Assembly (NCBI GenBank): GCA_035544215.1
Contig: DATKHY010000003.1
Location: 568,501 to 632,500 of the forward strand
Direction: 5' to 3'
Length of the DNA stretch: 64,000 nt
From: Candidatus Binatia bacterium
GTDB lineage: Bacteria; Vulcanimicrobiota; Vulcanimicrobiia; Vulcanimicrobiales; Vulcanimicrobiaceae
The position numbers and the translations under genes are program-made. Below are positions 1 through 8,714 of this stretch, piece after piece (positions within the stretch are counted from its first letter, which is position 1; every line of letters starts with the position of its first letter). The notes under the pieces are model-generated. The model ran no database searches. It saw only the letters and a list, made by a program, of their open reading frames with translations, and had not been told where the DNA came from.

Positions 1-1
1 G

Positions 2-85
2 GAAGACGTCGAGGATCTGATCTGGGATCTCGATCAGGCGCTGCGCTCCGCCGCGCCGGTCGCGGCGCAAGCGCCCGCTTCGTGA
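2..85 (+). CDS. C-terminal end of a PLP-dependent Cys/Met-metabolism enzyme (partial)
   Basis: Only the last 27 codons are in the window; the gene begins upstream. The visible residues EDVEDLIWDLDQAL resemble the usual C-terminal helix of the cystathionine gamma-synthase / O-acetylhomoserine sulfhydrylase family, which commonly ends with a similar acidic-hydrophobic stretch. An Ala-rich tail follows before the TGA. The stop overlaps the GTG start of the next gene (GTGA), which implies translational coupling. The family call rests on this short tail and on the neighbouring CoA-binding protein, a common partner of such enzymes. Confidence 0.5.
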   Translation, partial: EDVEDLIWDLDQALRSAAPVAAQAPAS

Positions 86-555
86 TCTTGACGACGCCGT
101 CGCAGAGGCGCGACCTGTTGCGCCGCATCCACACCGTTGCGATGGTGGGCGCGTCGGCCAATCCGCTGCGCCCCAGCTACACCGTCTTCTCCTACCTGCG
201 CACGCGCTCGGACTACGACGTGACGCCGATCAATCCGACGATCCAGGAGATCGACGGCGTCCGCGCATTTCCGTCGCTTGAGGCATACGCGCGCGAGCGC
301 GGCGCGCCCGACCTGGTCGACGTGTTCCGCAAGCCGGCCGAGGCGCTCGGGGTCGTGCGCGAGGCCATCGCCCTCGGCATACCCGCCGTCTGGTTTCAGT
401 ACGGCGTCGTCAACCCGGAGGCGATCGCGCTGGCGGACGAGGCCGCCATGAGCGTCGTAGTCGACCGCTGCCTCAAGGTCGAGCACGCCCGTTTCTGCGG
501 CGGCCTCTCCATGAGCGGCCTCAACAGCGGGATCATCACGTCGCGGCGCCCTTAG
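82..555 (+). CDS. CoA-binding domain protein (YccU-like)
   Basis: This 157-residue protein is about the size of the single-domain CoA_binding family (YccU type). A Rossmann-like nucleotide-binding start is visible at residues 17-33 (VAMVGASANPLRPSY). The family's conserved W-Q-G-N pattern lies around residues 104-111 and an R-C-L-K-x-E-H segment at 129-135. The family binds CoA or a related nucleotide in the cytoplasm, but its physiological role is not well settled. The GTG start overlaps the stop of the upstream PLP enzyme, so the two are probably one operon and may share a sulfur-metabolism role (inference). Confidence 0.8.
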   Translation: MILTTPSQRRDLLRRIHTVAMVGASANPLRPSYTVFSYLRTRSDYDVTPINPTIQEIDGVRAFPSLEAYARERGAPDLVDVFRKPAEALGVVREAIALGIPAVWFQYGVVNPEAIALADEAAMSVVVDRCLKVEHARFCGGLSMSGLNSGIITSRRP

Positions 556-589
556 GAGAAAGCTGGCATCCCGGCGAAGGCTCGCCTAC

Positions 590-2506
590 ATGGACAGCCG
601 GCTTTTTATTTGGCCAGGCCTCATCGCGTTATTGGCCTGGATCGGCCTAGGCGCGCTGTCGCCCAGCGTGGCGGCGGGGGCCCGGCCCGCGCCGACGTTT
701 TGCGGCCCAACCACCGCCCCGCGTGAGCTCGTCGAGCCCCCCGACATCGACGTCGCAAAGCTCCCGCGCAACGCGAGCGGCGAGCACGAGCTGATCCTAA
801 CGGTCCACACGGACGGCCGCGGCATCGCGCAGCGCTACTGCTATACGTACGCCTGGAACGGCGCGGCGCAGACGGTCGCTCCGACGATTCGCGTGCATCG
901 AGGCGAGCATTTCGCGATCCGCATCGTGAACGACATCGCCGGCGCAAGCAAGGCGGATCACGTGGCGTCGACCGCGATTCCCGAGTGCATGCCGATGGCG
1001 ATGCCCGCGCCGGCGACGAACCACTATGTCGGCTACTTAAATCACAAGATAGATGATCGTTACATGGCGGTACCGCCGGGTGACACGAACCTGCACCTTC
1101 ACGGCTACGAGGGGCCCGAGCTTCAGGAGAACATCTTCCTCTCGACGCTGAGCAACCCGCTGCACGCGTGCGAGTATCACGTCACGATTCCGGCTACGCA
1201 GCCACCCGGGACGTACCTGTATCACCCGCACGCGCACGGCTCGTCGGACGACGAGGTAGCGGAGGGTCTCGACGGTGTGTGGATCGTCGAGCCCGGCACG
1301 CCGCAGCTGCCACGCTCCGCCGAGCACGTGATCGTCGTGCGTTATCGGATACCATTCGTCGCCGACAATCCGTTCGCGCCCGACGGCAGCGCCTTCGTGC
1401 CCGCCGGCGCCGCGTACGAGGCGTCGCGGCCGGTGGGCTCACCGGTTCCGTTCGACCCTTTCCATCCGCCGCCGTGGCCGGTGACGTATCCCATGACGGC
1501 CGGTGGGGTGGCGTCCGACCCGATCGGCTGTAACGGCATCGGCTCCGAGGTGCTCGTAACGTTGAACGGCGCGTACACCCCGGCCTCACTCGACGTGCCG
1601 GCGGGAGAGCCGCAGATCCTACGAATCGTCAACGGCACATCCGACACCGGGACCAGGCTGCAGATGCGCGACGCGTCCGGGCGGGTCGTGCCGATCAGGC
1701 TCGTCGGGCTCGACGGCGTGCCGATCTCGAGCGATCCGGAGCAGCCGCTATCGAAATACGTGGCGACCAACGAGCTCATGCTCACGTCGATGTCGCGTGC
1801 GGACATTCTCTTTACGGCCGATCCCGGCGAGAAGCTGACGCTGTCCTCCGAGCACTTTTGTGAAGGCAAAGACGCGTTCTTCGAGATGCATCACGACCTC
1901 TTGAAGATCGCGGCTGGAACGGTCACCGAGACGCCGAGAGTAACCTTGCGTTCGAGTCCCGCGGTGATCGCCGACACGCCGGCGGGCCGGCTCGTCGCCT
2001 ACGTGCACGCGCACCCGACGCTCGTTCGGCGTCGGGCATTCTCCTTTACCGAATACTCGCTTCCTAAGAACGGGAAGATCCCGGCGCACCAGGCATACTA
2101 CATCACCGAGATCACGAATCCGGACTTCCACGAGCACCCGTTCTGGCCGCAATACGCGAGCGGCGCGGTCGTACCGTCGAACCCCGACATCGTCGTCAAA
2201 CGCGGATCGGTGGAAGAGTGGTATCTGGTCAACACGACGATGGAATCGCACGCATTCCACATTCACCAGATGGCGTTCGCCCAGAGCCGCAGCGTGCCGG
2301 GAATCCCGCTGATGGCCGACACGGTCTTCGTCCCGATCGGCTCACTGCTACCGAACCGCCGCGACCCCAACTATCCGCTGGTGAAGCCGCGCGTGACGAA
2401 GATTATCCTCGACTTCCGTCGCGTACCGCCCGGGACGTTCGTGTTCCATTGCCACATGCTGTTTCACGAGGACCGCGGCATGATGGGGATTATTCGGGTC
2501 GTTTAG
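590..2506 (+). CDS. secreted multicopper oxidase
   Basis: A 638-residue cupredoxin-type multicopper oxidase. The N-terminus (about residues 1-30) has a hydrophobic signal segment ending near SVAAGA, so export is expected. All four copper-ligand motifs are visible: HLH at 169-171, YHPHAHG at 211-217, H-AFHIH near 550 and HCHMLFHEDRGMM at 620-632 (type-1 Cys 621). Such enzymes oxidise metals or phenolics and reduce oxygen to water. The substrate cannot be read from sequence. The gene starts 34 bp after the CoA-binding gene and may be read through from it. A hairpin downstream separates it from the convergent lipoprotein gene. Confidence 0.88.
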   Translation: MDSRLFIWPGLIALLAWIGLGALSPSVAAGARPAPTFCGPTTAPRELVEPPDIDVAKLPRNASGEHELILTVHTDGRGIAQRYCYTYAWNGAAQTVAPTIRVHRGEHFAIRIVNDIAGASKADHVASTAIPECMPMAMPAPATNHYVGYLNHKIDDRYMAVPPGDTNLHLHGYEGPELQENIFLSTLSNPLHACEYHVTIPATQPPGTYLYHPHAHGSSDDEVAEGLDGVWIVEPGTPQLPRSAEHVIVVRYRIPFVADNPFAPDGSAFVPAGAAYEASRPVGSPVPFDPFHPPPWPVTYPMTAGGVASDPIGCNGIGSEVLVTLNGAYTPASLDVPAGEPQILRIVNGTSDTGTRLQMRDASGRVVPIRLVGLDGVPISSDPEQPLSKYVATNELMLTSMSRADILFTADPGEKLTLSSEHFCEGKDAFFEMHHDLLKIAAGTVTETPRVTLRSSPAVIADTPAGRLVAYVHAHPTLVRRRAFSFTEYSLPKNGKIPAHQAYYITEITNPDFHEHPFWPQYASGAVVPSNPDIVVKRGSVEEWYLVNTTMESHAFHIHQMAFAQSRSVPGIPLMADTVFVPIGSLLPNRRDPNYPLVKPRVTKIILDFRRVPPGTFVFHCHMLFHEDRGMMGIIRVV

Positions 2507-2508
2507 CG

Positions 2509-2555
2509 CCCTTCGACGGAGCCCGTCCCGAGCGTAGCCGAGGGGCTCACGATGA
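2509..2555. repeat. palindromic repeat copy A (divergent)
   Basis: The CCCTTCGAC arm at 2509-2517 and a degenerate GCTCACGATGA arm at 2545-2555 match the outer arms of the dispersed repeat found elsewhere in the window. The interior differs. It begins 2 bp after the multicopper oxidase stop. Confidence 0.6.
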
Positions 2556-2561
2556 AATGGC

Positions 2562-2591
2562 GAAGGCACCACGAGCCTCCGTAGTGCCTTC
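2562..2591. terminator. hairpin between convergent genes
   Basis: The arms GAAGGCAC and GTGCCTTC close a stem of about 11 bp with one mismatch around a short loop. It lies between the convergent ends at 2506 and 2629. There is no clear T-run, so a bidirectional terminator role is inferred from position. Confidence 0.5.
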
Positions 2592-2628
2592 GCGCATCGC
2601 GTCCTTCGACTGCGCCTGTCGGGGTGGA

Positions 2629-3603
2629 CTACCTGCTCACCGCCACGCCCTGCGCGGAACACTGGCAGCTGAACGTCACGGTCGGGCCGCTCGAGCCCGG
2701 CGCGACTTCCGACACGTCACCTTCGCCGCTCGCCTGATAGAGGGCGCCGTCCGCGGTGACCCACGTCAAGCCGTACGCAGCGACGTTGGAGATCGTGCGC
2801 GACGGCTCGGTCTGCCCCGGCGCGAAGACCGAGATCGACGCGCTGCCGCTGCTCGCGGCGTAGATGTTCCCGGCCTTGTCGATGCCCATGCCCGGTCCCA
2901 TGATGTTGGTGAGGTTGAGGTTCATCGGCGTGGCGATGCTGGAGCCCGGCGCGATCTTGACCATATGGAGCGCGAGCTTAGCCTGCTCGGCGACGACGAG
3001 ATCGCCTTGCGGATCGAATGCCATGCTGCCCGGATTGAACGCGTAGCCACCGACGCCCGTGTCGATCGATCGCTCCGGCGTGCCCTTGCCCGGCGCGAAC
3101 ACTTGCACCCAGCCCTCGTCCTGCACGTTCTCGTTGACGTAAACGTTGCCGGCCTTATCGACCGCGACGCTCCCGGGATTCCCTTTGAAATCCGAGATAG
3201 TGAAGAATGGCGACGACGCGCCCGGCTTGATTTCGGTCACGCTCGCCGGCAGCAAGTTGGACTGGTTCGCGACGTAGAGCACGTTGTTCGAGTCGACCCA
3301 CAGCCCGAACGGTCTGCCGGCACCGTTGGTGATCATGCGAATCTGCTGCGGGTTCTTCATGCTCGCCGTGTAGACGTGGATCTGTCCGAGACCCGGCTGC
3401 CCGTCGATGTCCGCGATATACAGCACGCGGCCCCGGTTACGTCCCGCGGGCGCGTCCTCCCGCAGCCCAGGCGCGGCTTGGGCGACTGCGGGGGCTTGGT
3501 TCTGCGCCGTGCTCGGCGTCAACGAAGACGTCCCGGATTGCGCGCAGGCCGCAAGCAGCCCGGCCATCGCAAAGCCGGCCGTGGTGCGCCAGTGAAAGGT
3601 CAT
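2629..3603 (-). CDS. secreted beta-propeller (NHL/SMP-30-like) lipoprotein
   Basis: The 324-residue product opens with a lipoprotein signal peptide. The lipobox is LLAAC, with the Cys at residue 20, so the mature protein should be a membrane-anchored lipoprotein. The rest is a series of repeats of about 40-50 residues with blades such as GNPGSVAVDKAGNVYVN, NPGSMAFDPQGDLVV and GPGMGIDKAGNIYAA. This is the NHL/strictosidine-synthase-like six-bladed propeller pattern. Function and ligand are unknown. A similar protein lies at 49934-50899. It is downstream of the phosphoesterase on the same strand with an 80-bp gap. Confidence 0.75.
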   Translation of the reverse strand: MTFHWRTTAGFAMAGLLAACAQSGTSSLTPSTAQNQAPAVAQAAPGLREDAPAGRNRGRVLYIADIDGQPGLGQIHVYTASMKNPQQIRMITNGAGRPFGLWVDSNNVLYVANQSNLLPASVTEIKPGASSPFFTISDFKGNPGSVAVDKAGNVYVNENVQDEGWVQVFAPGKGTPERSIDTGVGGYAFNPGSMAFDPQGDLVVAEQAKLALHMVKIAPGSSIATPMNLNLTNIMGPGMGIDKAGNIYAASSGSASISVFAPGQTEPSRTISNVAAYGLTWVTADGALYQASGEGDVSEVAPGSSGPTVTFSCQCSAQGVAVSR

Positions 3604-3683
3604 AGTTTGCTCTCCTAGTTCTGAAGCTTCGGTTACGATGCGGGCAGACTACAACACGGGTGTGAAGAGTTTCTGAAGCTTGC

Positions 3684-4994
3684 CTACTCGGCGTCGGGTT
3701 CTTGCGTACCCTCGGTGCGCTCGGCGCGTAACGCGTCCTCGACCGACAACGGCCTTTCGAAGGGAAGAAATTTGCGAGGTGGCTGGCTGAAATCGAAGCA
3801 ATCCGCGGCGGGCGAGTTCGCGCGCGCGTCGCTAGCGCCGAGCCGTTGCAGGCCGAGGCGGTCCTCGATGAAGCGGAGGATGCTGCCGTGCTCGTATTGC
3901 ACGTGCGATACGTAGCCTCGTTTGGCGTACGGCGAGACGATCAGCAGCGGCACGCGGAATCCGAGTCCGTCGAAGTCCTCGTACGGGGGCTTCACGTGGT
4001 CGTACCATCCGCCCCACTCGTCCCACATGATGAAGATCGCGGTCGAGTTCCAGAACTTGCTCTCGCCGATCGCGTCGACGACGTCGGCGACCCACCCCGG
4101 GCCGGTCGCGCTGCCGCACGCGGCATGATCGGAGTGCCTGCACGACGGGGTCACCCACGTCACGTCGGCGAGCCGTCCACGGGCGACGTCGACGATTACC
4201 TGCTCCGACGAGGTCACGACGTTCTCGTCCCAATCGGGGCCGAAGCGGATGTGCCGTATCGAACGGTACGCTATCCACTGCGAGGAGCGCGAGACGGCAT
4301 AGAGCCGCCAGCTACGTCCGGCCGCGTCGAGCTCGTCGCCGAGGGTCCGATAGTCCTGACAAACGGGAATCGTCGGACCGTACGTGCGGCGATCGGTCAG
4401 CGTCGCGATTCGGTCGCCCGGGACGCTGCATCCCCATGGGCCGCTCGGGTAGTCGACTGCCCGGTTCGCCTGCCCAGCGATCATGTACTGATGCGACACG
4501 TAGCTCAGGTCGAGATTCGAAGCGAACATTCGATCCGCCAAAACGTATTCGTGCGCCATCGCGAAATAGAGCTTCGTCTGCGTGTGCGGCACATAGCCAT
4601 ACTGCGCGTGCGGCGGGCACGGCTGGTAGCAGTGCAAGACCTCGTGATTGAAACCGTCCATGCGACAGCGCGTGCCGGGAAGCTCTCCCGCACCGCGGCA
4701 AGCCTTGAAGAACGACGGGGATGAGTGCTCGATGTCGTAGCCGGCGGTGAAGGAGATCGGCGCGAGCCGGATGGCGTCCCCGTGCGAGTCTTCCCCAGAA
4801 GAGCTCGTATCCGCGCCGGGATACCCCTGGAAGAGGTTATCGAAGCTGCGGTTCTCCTGCATGATCCAGACCACGTGGGAGATCTTGGATATTCCGGCCT
4901 GCGGATCGCTCGGAAGCACCGGTACGCTCGAGCGCGCCGCGCATGCCGCGCACGCGAGAATCGACGCCATGAAGACCGCTTTGCCTTGCCACAC
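3684..4994 (-). CDS. phosphoesterase (phospholipase C / AcpA-type acid phosphatase family)
   Basis: This 436-residue secreted protein has the phosphoesterase-family signature near its N-terminus (HVVWIMQENRSFDN, residues 40-53), where the Glu-Asn pair binds metal in phospholipase C/AcpA enzymes. Further family segments follow, such as IFIMWDEWGGWYDHVKPP and RVPLLIVSPYAKRGYVSH. The GTG start at 4994 gives a basic n-region followed by a hydrophobic Cys-containing stretch, suggesting export or lipidation. An internal ATG at 4970 would remove the positive charge. The likely reaction is phosphate-ester hydrolysis of phospholipids or phosphomonoesters outside the cytoplasm. The gene starts 24 bp after the LuxE-like gene. 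Confidence 0.82.
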   Translation of the reverse strand: MWQGKAVFMASILACAACAARSSVPVLPSDPQAGISKISHVVWIMQENRSFDNLFQGYPGADTSSSGEDSHGDAIRLAPISFTAGYDIEHSSPSFFKACRGAGELPGTRCRMDGFNHEVLHCYQPCPPHAQYGYVPHTQTKLYFAMAHEYVLADRMFASNLDLSYVSHQYMIAGQANRAVDYPSGPWGCSVPGDRIATLTDRRTYGPTIPVCQDYRTLGDELDAAGRSWRLYAVSRSSQWIAYRSIRHIRFGPDWDENVVTSSEQVIVDVARGRLADVTWVTPSCRHSDHAACGSATGPGWVADVVDAIGESKFWNSTAIFIMWDEWGGWYDHVKPPYEDFDGLGFRVPLLIVSPYAKRGYVSHVQYEHGSILRFIEDRLGLQRLGASDARANSPAADCFDFSQPPRKFLPFERPLSVEDALRAERTEGTQEPDAE

Positions 4995-5018
4995 GGTAAC
5001 TTACCGTGCAGCCTATCG

Positions 5019-6113
5019 CTAGAGGATGAAGGAACTCTGAAGCTGTTCGGCGTCGAGCGAACAGCCGCGCGGCGATGCACTTTGCTCGCGCCCGAACAAC
5101 TCGAAGCCGGCGTCGCGTTGGATGCCGAGGTCCTCGGTCTGTATCGCGATGCAGGACGAGCGGTTCGCCAAGTCCACGTGCAGCAGCGCGCCGGCTTCGC
5201 CCGGGGCCACCGTGCGCCGGTCCGGCCCGACCACGCGCGCGCGCAGCCACGGCGGACCGATCTTGTGGCGCGTCGCTGGGTCGTCGTAATACTGCGACGT
5301 GAGCTCGGTCATACCGTATTCCGAAACGATCGCCGAAGGCGCAACGCCGAAGCGGGAAGACGTGCGTTCGTACAGCTCCACGCGGTCCACGACGCGAGAG
5401 CGTCCCTTGAAGCCGCCCGTCTCCATGATTCGCGAGCCGCGCGGCAGCGCGAAGCGCACGTCCGCATTTTCGATCGCATCGAGCACGTGCACGAGCGCGA
5501 ATGCGGTGGCGGCGACGAACACGGCCTGGCCCTCCGCGATCGCGTCGCGCAGGTCGCGCGCGAAGTCGTCGTAGAGCAGGTCGTTGCCGCGTAGATACCA
5601 GCCCATCCGGCCGTCGCCGCGCTGCTCGCCGATCCGCCGCATCATGTACCCCAGCGATGACGTTCGCCGCTCCTGCGGGTTCGGCACGAGATTGAAGTAA
5701 CGCAGGCGCGCGCCGCCGGAGAGAACGAGGCGGTCGAACGCGGCCAGCGACGCCGCGTCGTAGAGCGCCTGGGTCTCCATGTAGTGGCGCCCGCTCGCCG
5801 GGCCGGTCGTGCCGCTCGTCTCGAACGCCAGGGCCGCCTTCGCGGGTTCGAACGTCGTAAGAGCCGCCTCTTTGAACGCGGGCGCCGGGACCGCGGGAAT
5901 TGCCTCCCACGAATGCGGCAGCGACGCCGGCGTGACGCCGAGGCGCGCGCAGTAGCGCGCGTAGGGCGCGTTGTAGCGCAGTTGGTACGCGAACAACCGC
6001 AAGGCGAGGTCGTCGAACGCGGCATCGTCGAGCGTCTCGCCGCAACGGCGCCACCCGCCGATCACCGAGAGGATCTCCTCGTCGAGGGCGCGTGACTCCG
6101 CTTCGTAGGTCAT
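5019..6113 (-). CDS. acyl-protein synthetase, LuxE-like
   Basis: This 364-residue protein belongs to the adenylate-forming LuxE branch. An ATP-binding SGTTG loop lies at residues 100-104, and an EYGMTE motif typical of the superfamily appears later. LuxE enzymes activate a fatty acid as acyl-AMP and transfer it to a protein thiol. No luxCDAB genes are present, so bioluminescence is not implied. I chose the ATG at 6113, 17 bp after the rplQ stop; the open frame continues further upstream only inside rplQ. The position at the 3' end of the alpha operon suggests cotranscription with ribosomal genes. The acyl acceptor is unknown. Confidence 0.75.
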   Translation of the reverse strand: MTYEAESRALDEEILSVIGGWRRCGETLDDAAFDDLALRLFAYQLRYNAPYARYCARLGVTPASLPHSWEAIPAVPAPAFKEAALTTFEPAKAALAFETSGTTGPASGRHYMETQALYDAASLAAFDRLVLSGGARLRYFNLVPNPQERRTSSLGYMMRRIGEQRGDGRMGWYLRGNDLLYDDFARDLRDAIAEGQAVFVAATAFALVHVLDAIENADVRFALPRGSRIMETGGFKGRSRVVDRVELYERTSSRFGVAPSAIVSEYGMTELTSQYYDDPATRHKIGPPWLRARVVGPDRRTVAPGEAGALLHVDLANRSSCIAIQTEDLGIQRDAGFELFGREQSASPRGCSLDAEQLQSSFIL

Positions 6114-6130
6114 GCGCTTCGGGAGGTGAG

Positions 6131-6484
6131 TTACGTTAGGAGTTCGATGAGCGAGAGTTCTGCGGCGTCGCCTTGTCGCACGCGCGTCTTGGTGATGCGG
6201 GTGTAGCCGCCGGTTCGCCCCTTGAGCGCCGGCGCGATCTGCTCGACGAGCTTCTTGAGCACGGCGGGCTCGGTGATGAACTCGGCCAGGTGGCGCCGCG
6301 CAGCCAGGTCGCCTTCCATTGCGGCGGTGATGCATTTTTCGGCGACACGGCTGATCTCTTTTGCCTTGGTCGAGGTCGTCTCGATCTTGTCGTGCTTGAA
6401 GAGCGACGTGGCCAGGTTGCGCAGCAGCGCCTTGCGGTGGCCATCGGTACGCGAGAGCCGTTTGTATGCGATTGAATGCGGCAT
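6131..6484 (-). CDS. rplQ: 50S ribosomal protein L17
   Basis: The 117-residue product matches L17 over its full length: an N-terminal KRLSRTDGHRKALLRNLATS block, a central KAKEISRVAEKCI helix and a C-terminal RIKTR-like GYTRITKTRVRQGDAAE segment. It follows rpoA by 11 bp, the normal end of the alpha operon. L17 sits near the peptide exit tunnel of the large subunit. Confidence 0.97.
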   Translation of the reverse strand: MPHSIAYKRLSRTDGHRKALLRNLATSLFKHDKIETTSTKAKEISRVAEKCITAAMEGDLAARRHLAEFITEPAVLKKLVEQIAPALKGRTGGYTRITKTRVRQGDAAELSLIELLT

Positions 6485-6495
6485 TCGTATCGTCG

Positions 6496-7416
6496 CTACG
6501 CCAGGCGCAGCGTCAGCCCCCTCTCAGCTAGAACCTGCTTGATCTCGTCCAGCGATTTCTTGCCGAAGTTTCGCATCTTCATGATCTCGTCCTCGGTGAG
6601 ATCGAGCAGCTCCGAGACCTTCGAGATGCCCGCGCGCTTGAGGCAGTTGAACGACCGGACCGATAGGTTGAGCGTCTCAACCGGAATGTCCCACTCGTTC
6701 GGCGGCGTCTCCGGCAGCGGCTCGGCGCGATTCGTGAAGGACACGAATAGGTCGAGCTCCTCCTGCATGAGCGATGCCGCCAGCGAGAGCGCCTCGTCGG
6801 GCGTGACGGAACCGTTCGTTTCCACCTCGACGGTCAGGCGATCGTAGTCGACGCTCTGGCCGACGCGCGTGTCATCGACAGTGAAGTTCACCTTGCGGAT
6901 CGGCGAGAAGATCGAATCGAGCGGTATCAGGCCGATCATGTGCTCGACGTTGCGCTGCCGGTCGGCCATCACGTAGCCGCGCCCCTTCTCGACTCCGATC
7001 TCCATCGTCAGCTTGGCGTCCTTGGACGACAGCGTGCACAGCCGATAGCTCGGATCCAGAATCTCGACGTCCGCGTCGGGAACGATGTCTGCCGCGGTCA
7101 CGTCGCGCGCGCCGCTGACGGAAAGCGTCAGCACCTTGGGCTCGTCGCTGTTCAGCTTGACCGGTAGGCCCTTGAGGTTGAGCATCAGCGCGATCGTGTC
7201 CTCGACCATCCCCGGGATCGTCGAGAACTCGTGGAGCACGCCGTCGATCTTCATGTAGGTCACGGCGGCGCCCGGAATCGAGCTGAGCAGCACACGCCGC
7301 AGCGCGTTGCCAAGCGTGATACCGAAGCCGCGCTCGAGCGGCTCGATCACGAACTTCGCATAGTTGTCGCGCCGTTCGCGCACTTCGATGCTTGCGCCGA
7401 CCGGCGCTTCTAACAT
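6496..7416 (-). CDS. rpoA: RNA polymerase alpha subunit
   Basis: The product has both alpha domains. The N-terminal dimerisation domain carries LERGFGITLGNALRRVLLSS, which contacts beta and beta-prime. The C-terminal domain (about the last 65 residues) has the helix-hairpin-helix KRAGISKVSELLDLTEDEI that contacts DNA and activators. An ATG at 7416 and an in-frame GTG at 7422 are both possible; I use the ATG. It lies between rpsD and rplQ as in most bacteria, with a 94-101 bp gap after rpsD. Confidence 0.97.
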   Translation of the reverse strand: MLEAPVGASIEVRERRDNYAKFVIEPLERGFGITLGNALRRVLLSSIPGAAVTYMKIDGVLHEFSTIPGMVEDTIALMLNLKGLPVKLNSDEPKVLTLSVSGARDVTAADIVPDADVEILDPSYRLCTLSSKDAKLTMEIGVEKGRGYVMADRQRNVEHMIGLIPLDSIFSPIRKVNFTVDDTRVGQSVDYDRLTVEVETNGSVTPDEALSLAASLMQEELDLFVSFTNRAEPLPETPPNEWDIPVETLNLSVRSFNCLKRAGISKVSELLDLTEDEIMKMRNFGKKSLDEIKQVLAERGLTLRLA

Positions 7417-7516
7417 GGTCACGTGTTGTCGTTGTCCTTTATTGCTGCTTACGTTATCCGCCCGTCGCCCACGCGACGAACGATCGTACGCCTAGCAGCG
7501 GAGTGTGGTTATACTT

Positions 7517-8173
7517 TTAACGAGAGTAGTACTCGACGATCAGTTGCTCGTCGACCGGGGTGTCGATCTGCTCGCGCGGCGGCGGTTGCAGCACCTTGGC
7601 GGTCTTGTCCTGATCGTTCCATTCGAGCCACTCCGGCGGCCGGCGGCTCTGCGCGACCTCGAGGTTCGCCGCGAAGATCGTCGACTTGAGGCTGGCGGGC
7701 GCGATCGAGATCACGTCGCCGGGCCGCACGACGTACGACGGAATGTTCACGATTCGGCCGTTCACCCGGAAGTGACGATGCGTCACGAGCTGACGCGCCT
7801 GCGCGCGGCTGGACGCAAGATTCAGGCGGTAGATCACGTTGTCTAGCCGGCGTTCGAGGAGCTGCAGAAACGTGCGTCCGGTCTGGCCTGGCACGCGCGC
7901 AGCTTCGCGGAAGTAGTTCTTGAACTGCGTCTCGTGCACGCCGTAGTAGCGGCGCATCTTCTGCTTCTCACGCAACTGCCGGCCGTACTCCGAGACCTTG
8001 GTGCGCGACTTGCCCGTCGTCTTCTGCCCAGGCGCGGTCCCGCGCCGCTCGACCGCGCAGTTGCGTGACAGGCAGCGGTCGCCCTTGAGGAACAGCTTGA
8101 TTTTCTCGCCCGTCTTGCTCGCAGCGGTCTCGCGGCGGCAGAGACGGCAAACCGGACCGGTGTAACGCGACAT
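7517..8173 (-). CDS. rpsD: 30S ribosomal protein S4 (zinc-binding type)
   Basis: The 218-residue S4 begins [15 protein letters not shown] and carries four cysteines (9, 12, 34, 39), the zinc-binding form. The S4 RNA-binding domain [20 protein letters not shown] is intact. It is slightly longer than the usual 200-210 residues. S4 nucleates 16S assembly and in many bacteria autoregulates the alpha operon. It lies directly after rpsK with a 2-bp gap. Confidence 0.97.
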   Translation of the reverse strand: MSRYTGPVCRLCRRETAASKTGEKIKLFLKGDRCLSRNCAVERRGTAPGQKTTGKSRTKVSEYGRQLREKQKMRRYYGVHETQFKNYFREAARVPGQTGRTFLQLLERRLDNVIYRLNLASSRAQARQLVTHRHFRVNGRIVNIPSYVVRPGDVISIAPASLKSTIFAANLEVAQSRRPPEWLEWNDQDKTAKVLQPPPREQIDTPVDEQLIVEYYSR

Positions 8174-8175
8174 GC

Positions 8176-8571
8176 TTAGACCCGGCGCCGTTTCGGCGGG
8201 CGGCAGCCATTATGCGGAATCGGCGTCACGTCCTTGATCATCGTGATCTCGAGGCCGGCCGCTTGGAGCGACCGGATCGCCGCCTCGCGGCCTGCCCCCG
8301 GGCCCTTGACGAGGACCTCGGTGGACTTCATCCCGTGCTCCATCGCCTTGCGCGCCGCAGCCTCGGCGGCCATCTGCGCGGCGAACGGCGTGGACTTCTT
8401 CGATCCCTTGAAGCCGAGGTTGCCGGCCGACGCCCACGAGATGACGCCGCCGTGGGGGTCGCTGATCGTAACGATGGTGTTGTTGAAGGAAGCGTGAACG
8501 TGTGCGACGCCGGCTTGGACGTTCTTTACCTCACGCTTGCGGCGCGACTTGGTTTGCTTTTTGGCAGCCAA
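8176..8571 (-). CDS. rpsK: 30S ribosomal protein S11
   Basis: The 131-residue S11 is full length, with the [19 protein letters not shown] segment and the C-terminal [18 protein letters not shown] tail. S11 lines the 30S platform near the mRNA exit. Unusually, it is not next to rpsM: three accessory genes and a terminator separate them. rpsK therefore probably needs its own promoter in the interval 8572-8660. Confidence 0.97.
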   Translation of the reverse strand: MAAKKQTKSRRKREVKNVQAGVAHVHASFNNTIVTISDPHGGVISWASAGNLGFKGSKKSTPFAAQMAAEAAARKAMEHGMKSTEVLVKGPGAGREAAIRSLQAAGLEITMIKDVTPIPHNGCRPPKRRRV

Positions 8572-8660
8572 AAAGATCTCTCCAGATACTGGGCACAGGG
8601 CAATAAGGCGCCCACGGGCGCCAAGTGAGTATCTTACCTTAGGAGGCGAAGCAAAGACAA

Positions 8661-8686
8661 GGGGCTCAGCCTGACGGCTGAGCCCC
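8661..8686 (-). terminator. intrinsic terminator after the stalk-domain gene
   Basis: A perfect 11-bp stem (GGGGCTCAGCC / GGCTGAGCCCC) with a 4-nt loop, read on the minus strand, is followed by TTGTCTTTGC. It lies 28 bp after the stop of the stalk-domain gene at 8715 and upstream of rpsK. Confidence 0.8.
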
Positions 8687-8714
8687 AGCTAGCTAGCCTC
8701 CCTGCCCGCAGAGC

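Noticed and set aside
2218-3618. 466-residue + strand ORF
   Set aside because: It lies antisense to the propeller lipoprotein, which has a lipobox and propeller repeats. High GC content creates such long shadow frames. Its translation is Arg-rich with no motif.
3619-3681. Direct repeat TTCTGAAGCTT at 3619 and 3670
   Set aside because: Two 11-bp copies in a promoter region. Too short and too few to claim an operator; recorded as chance or minor.
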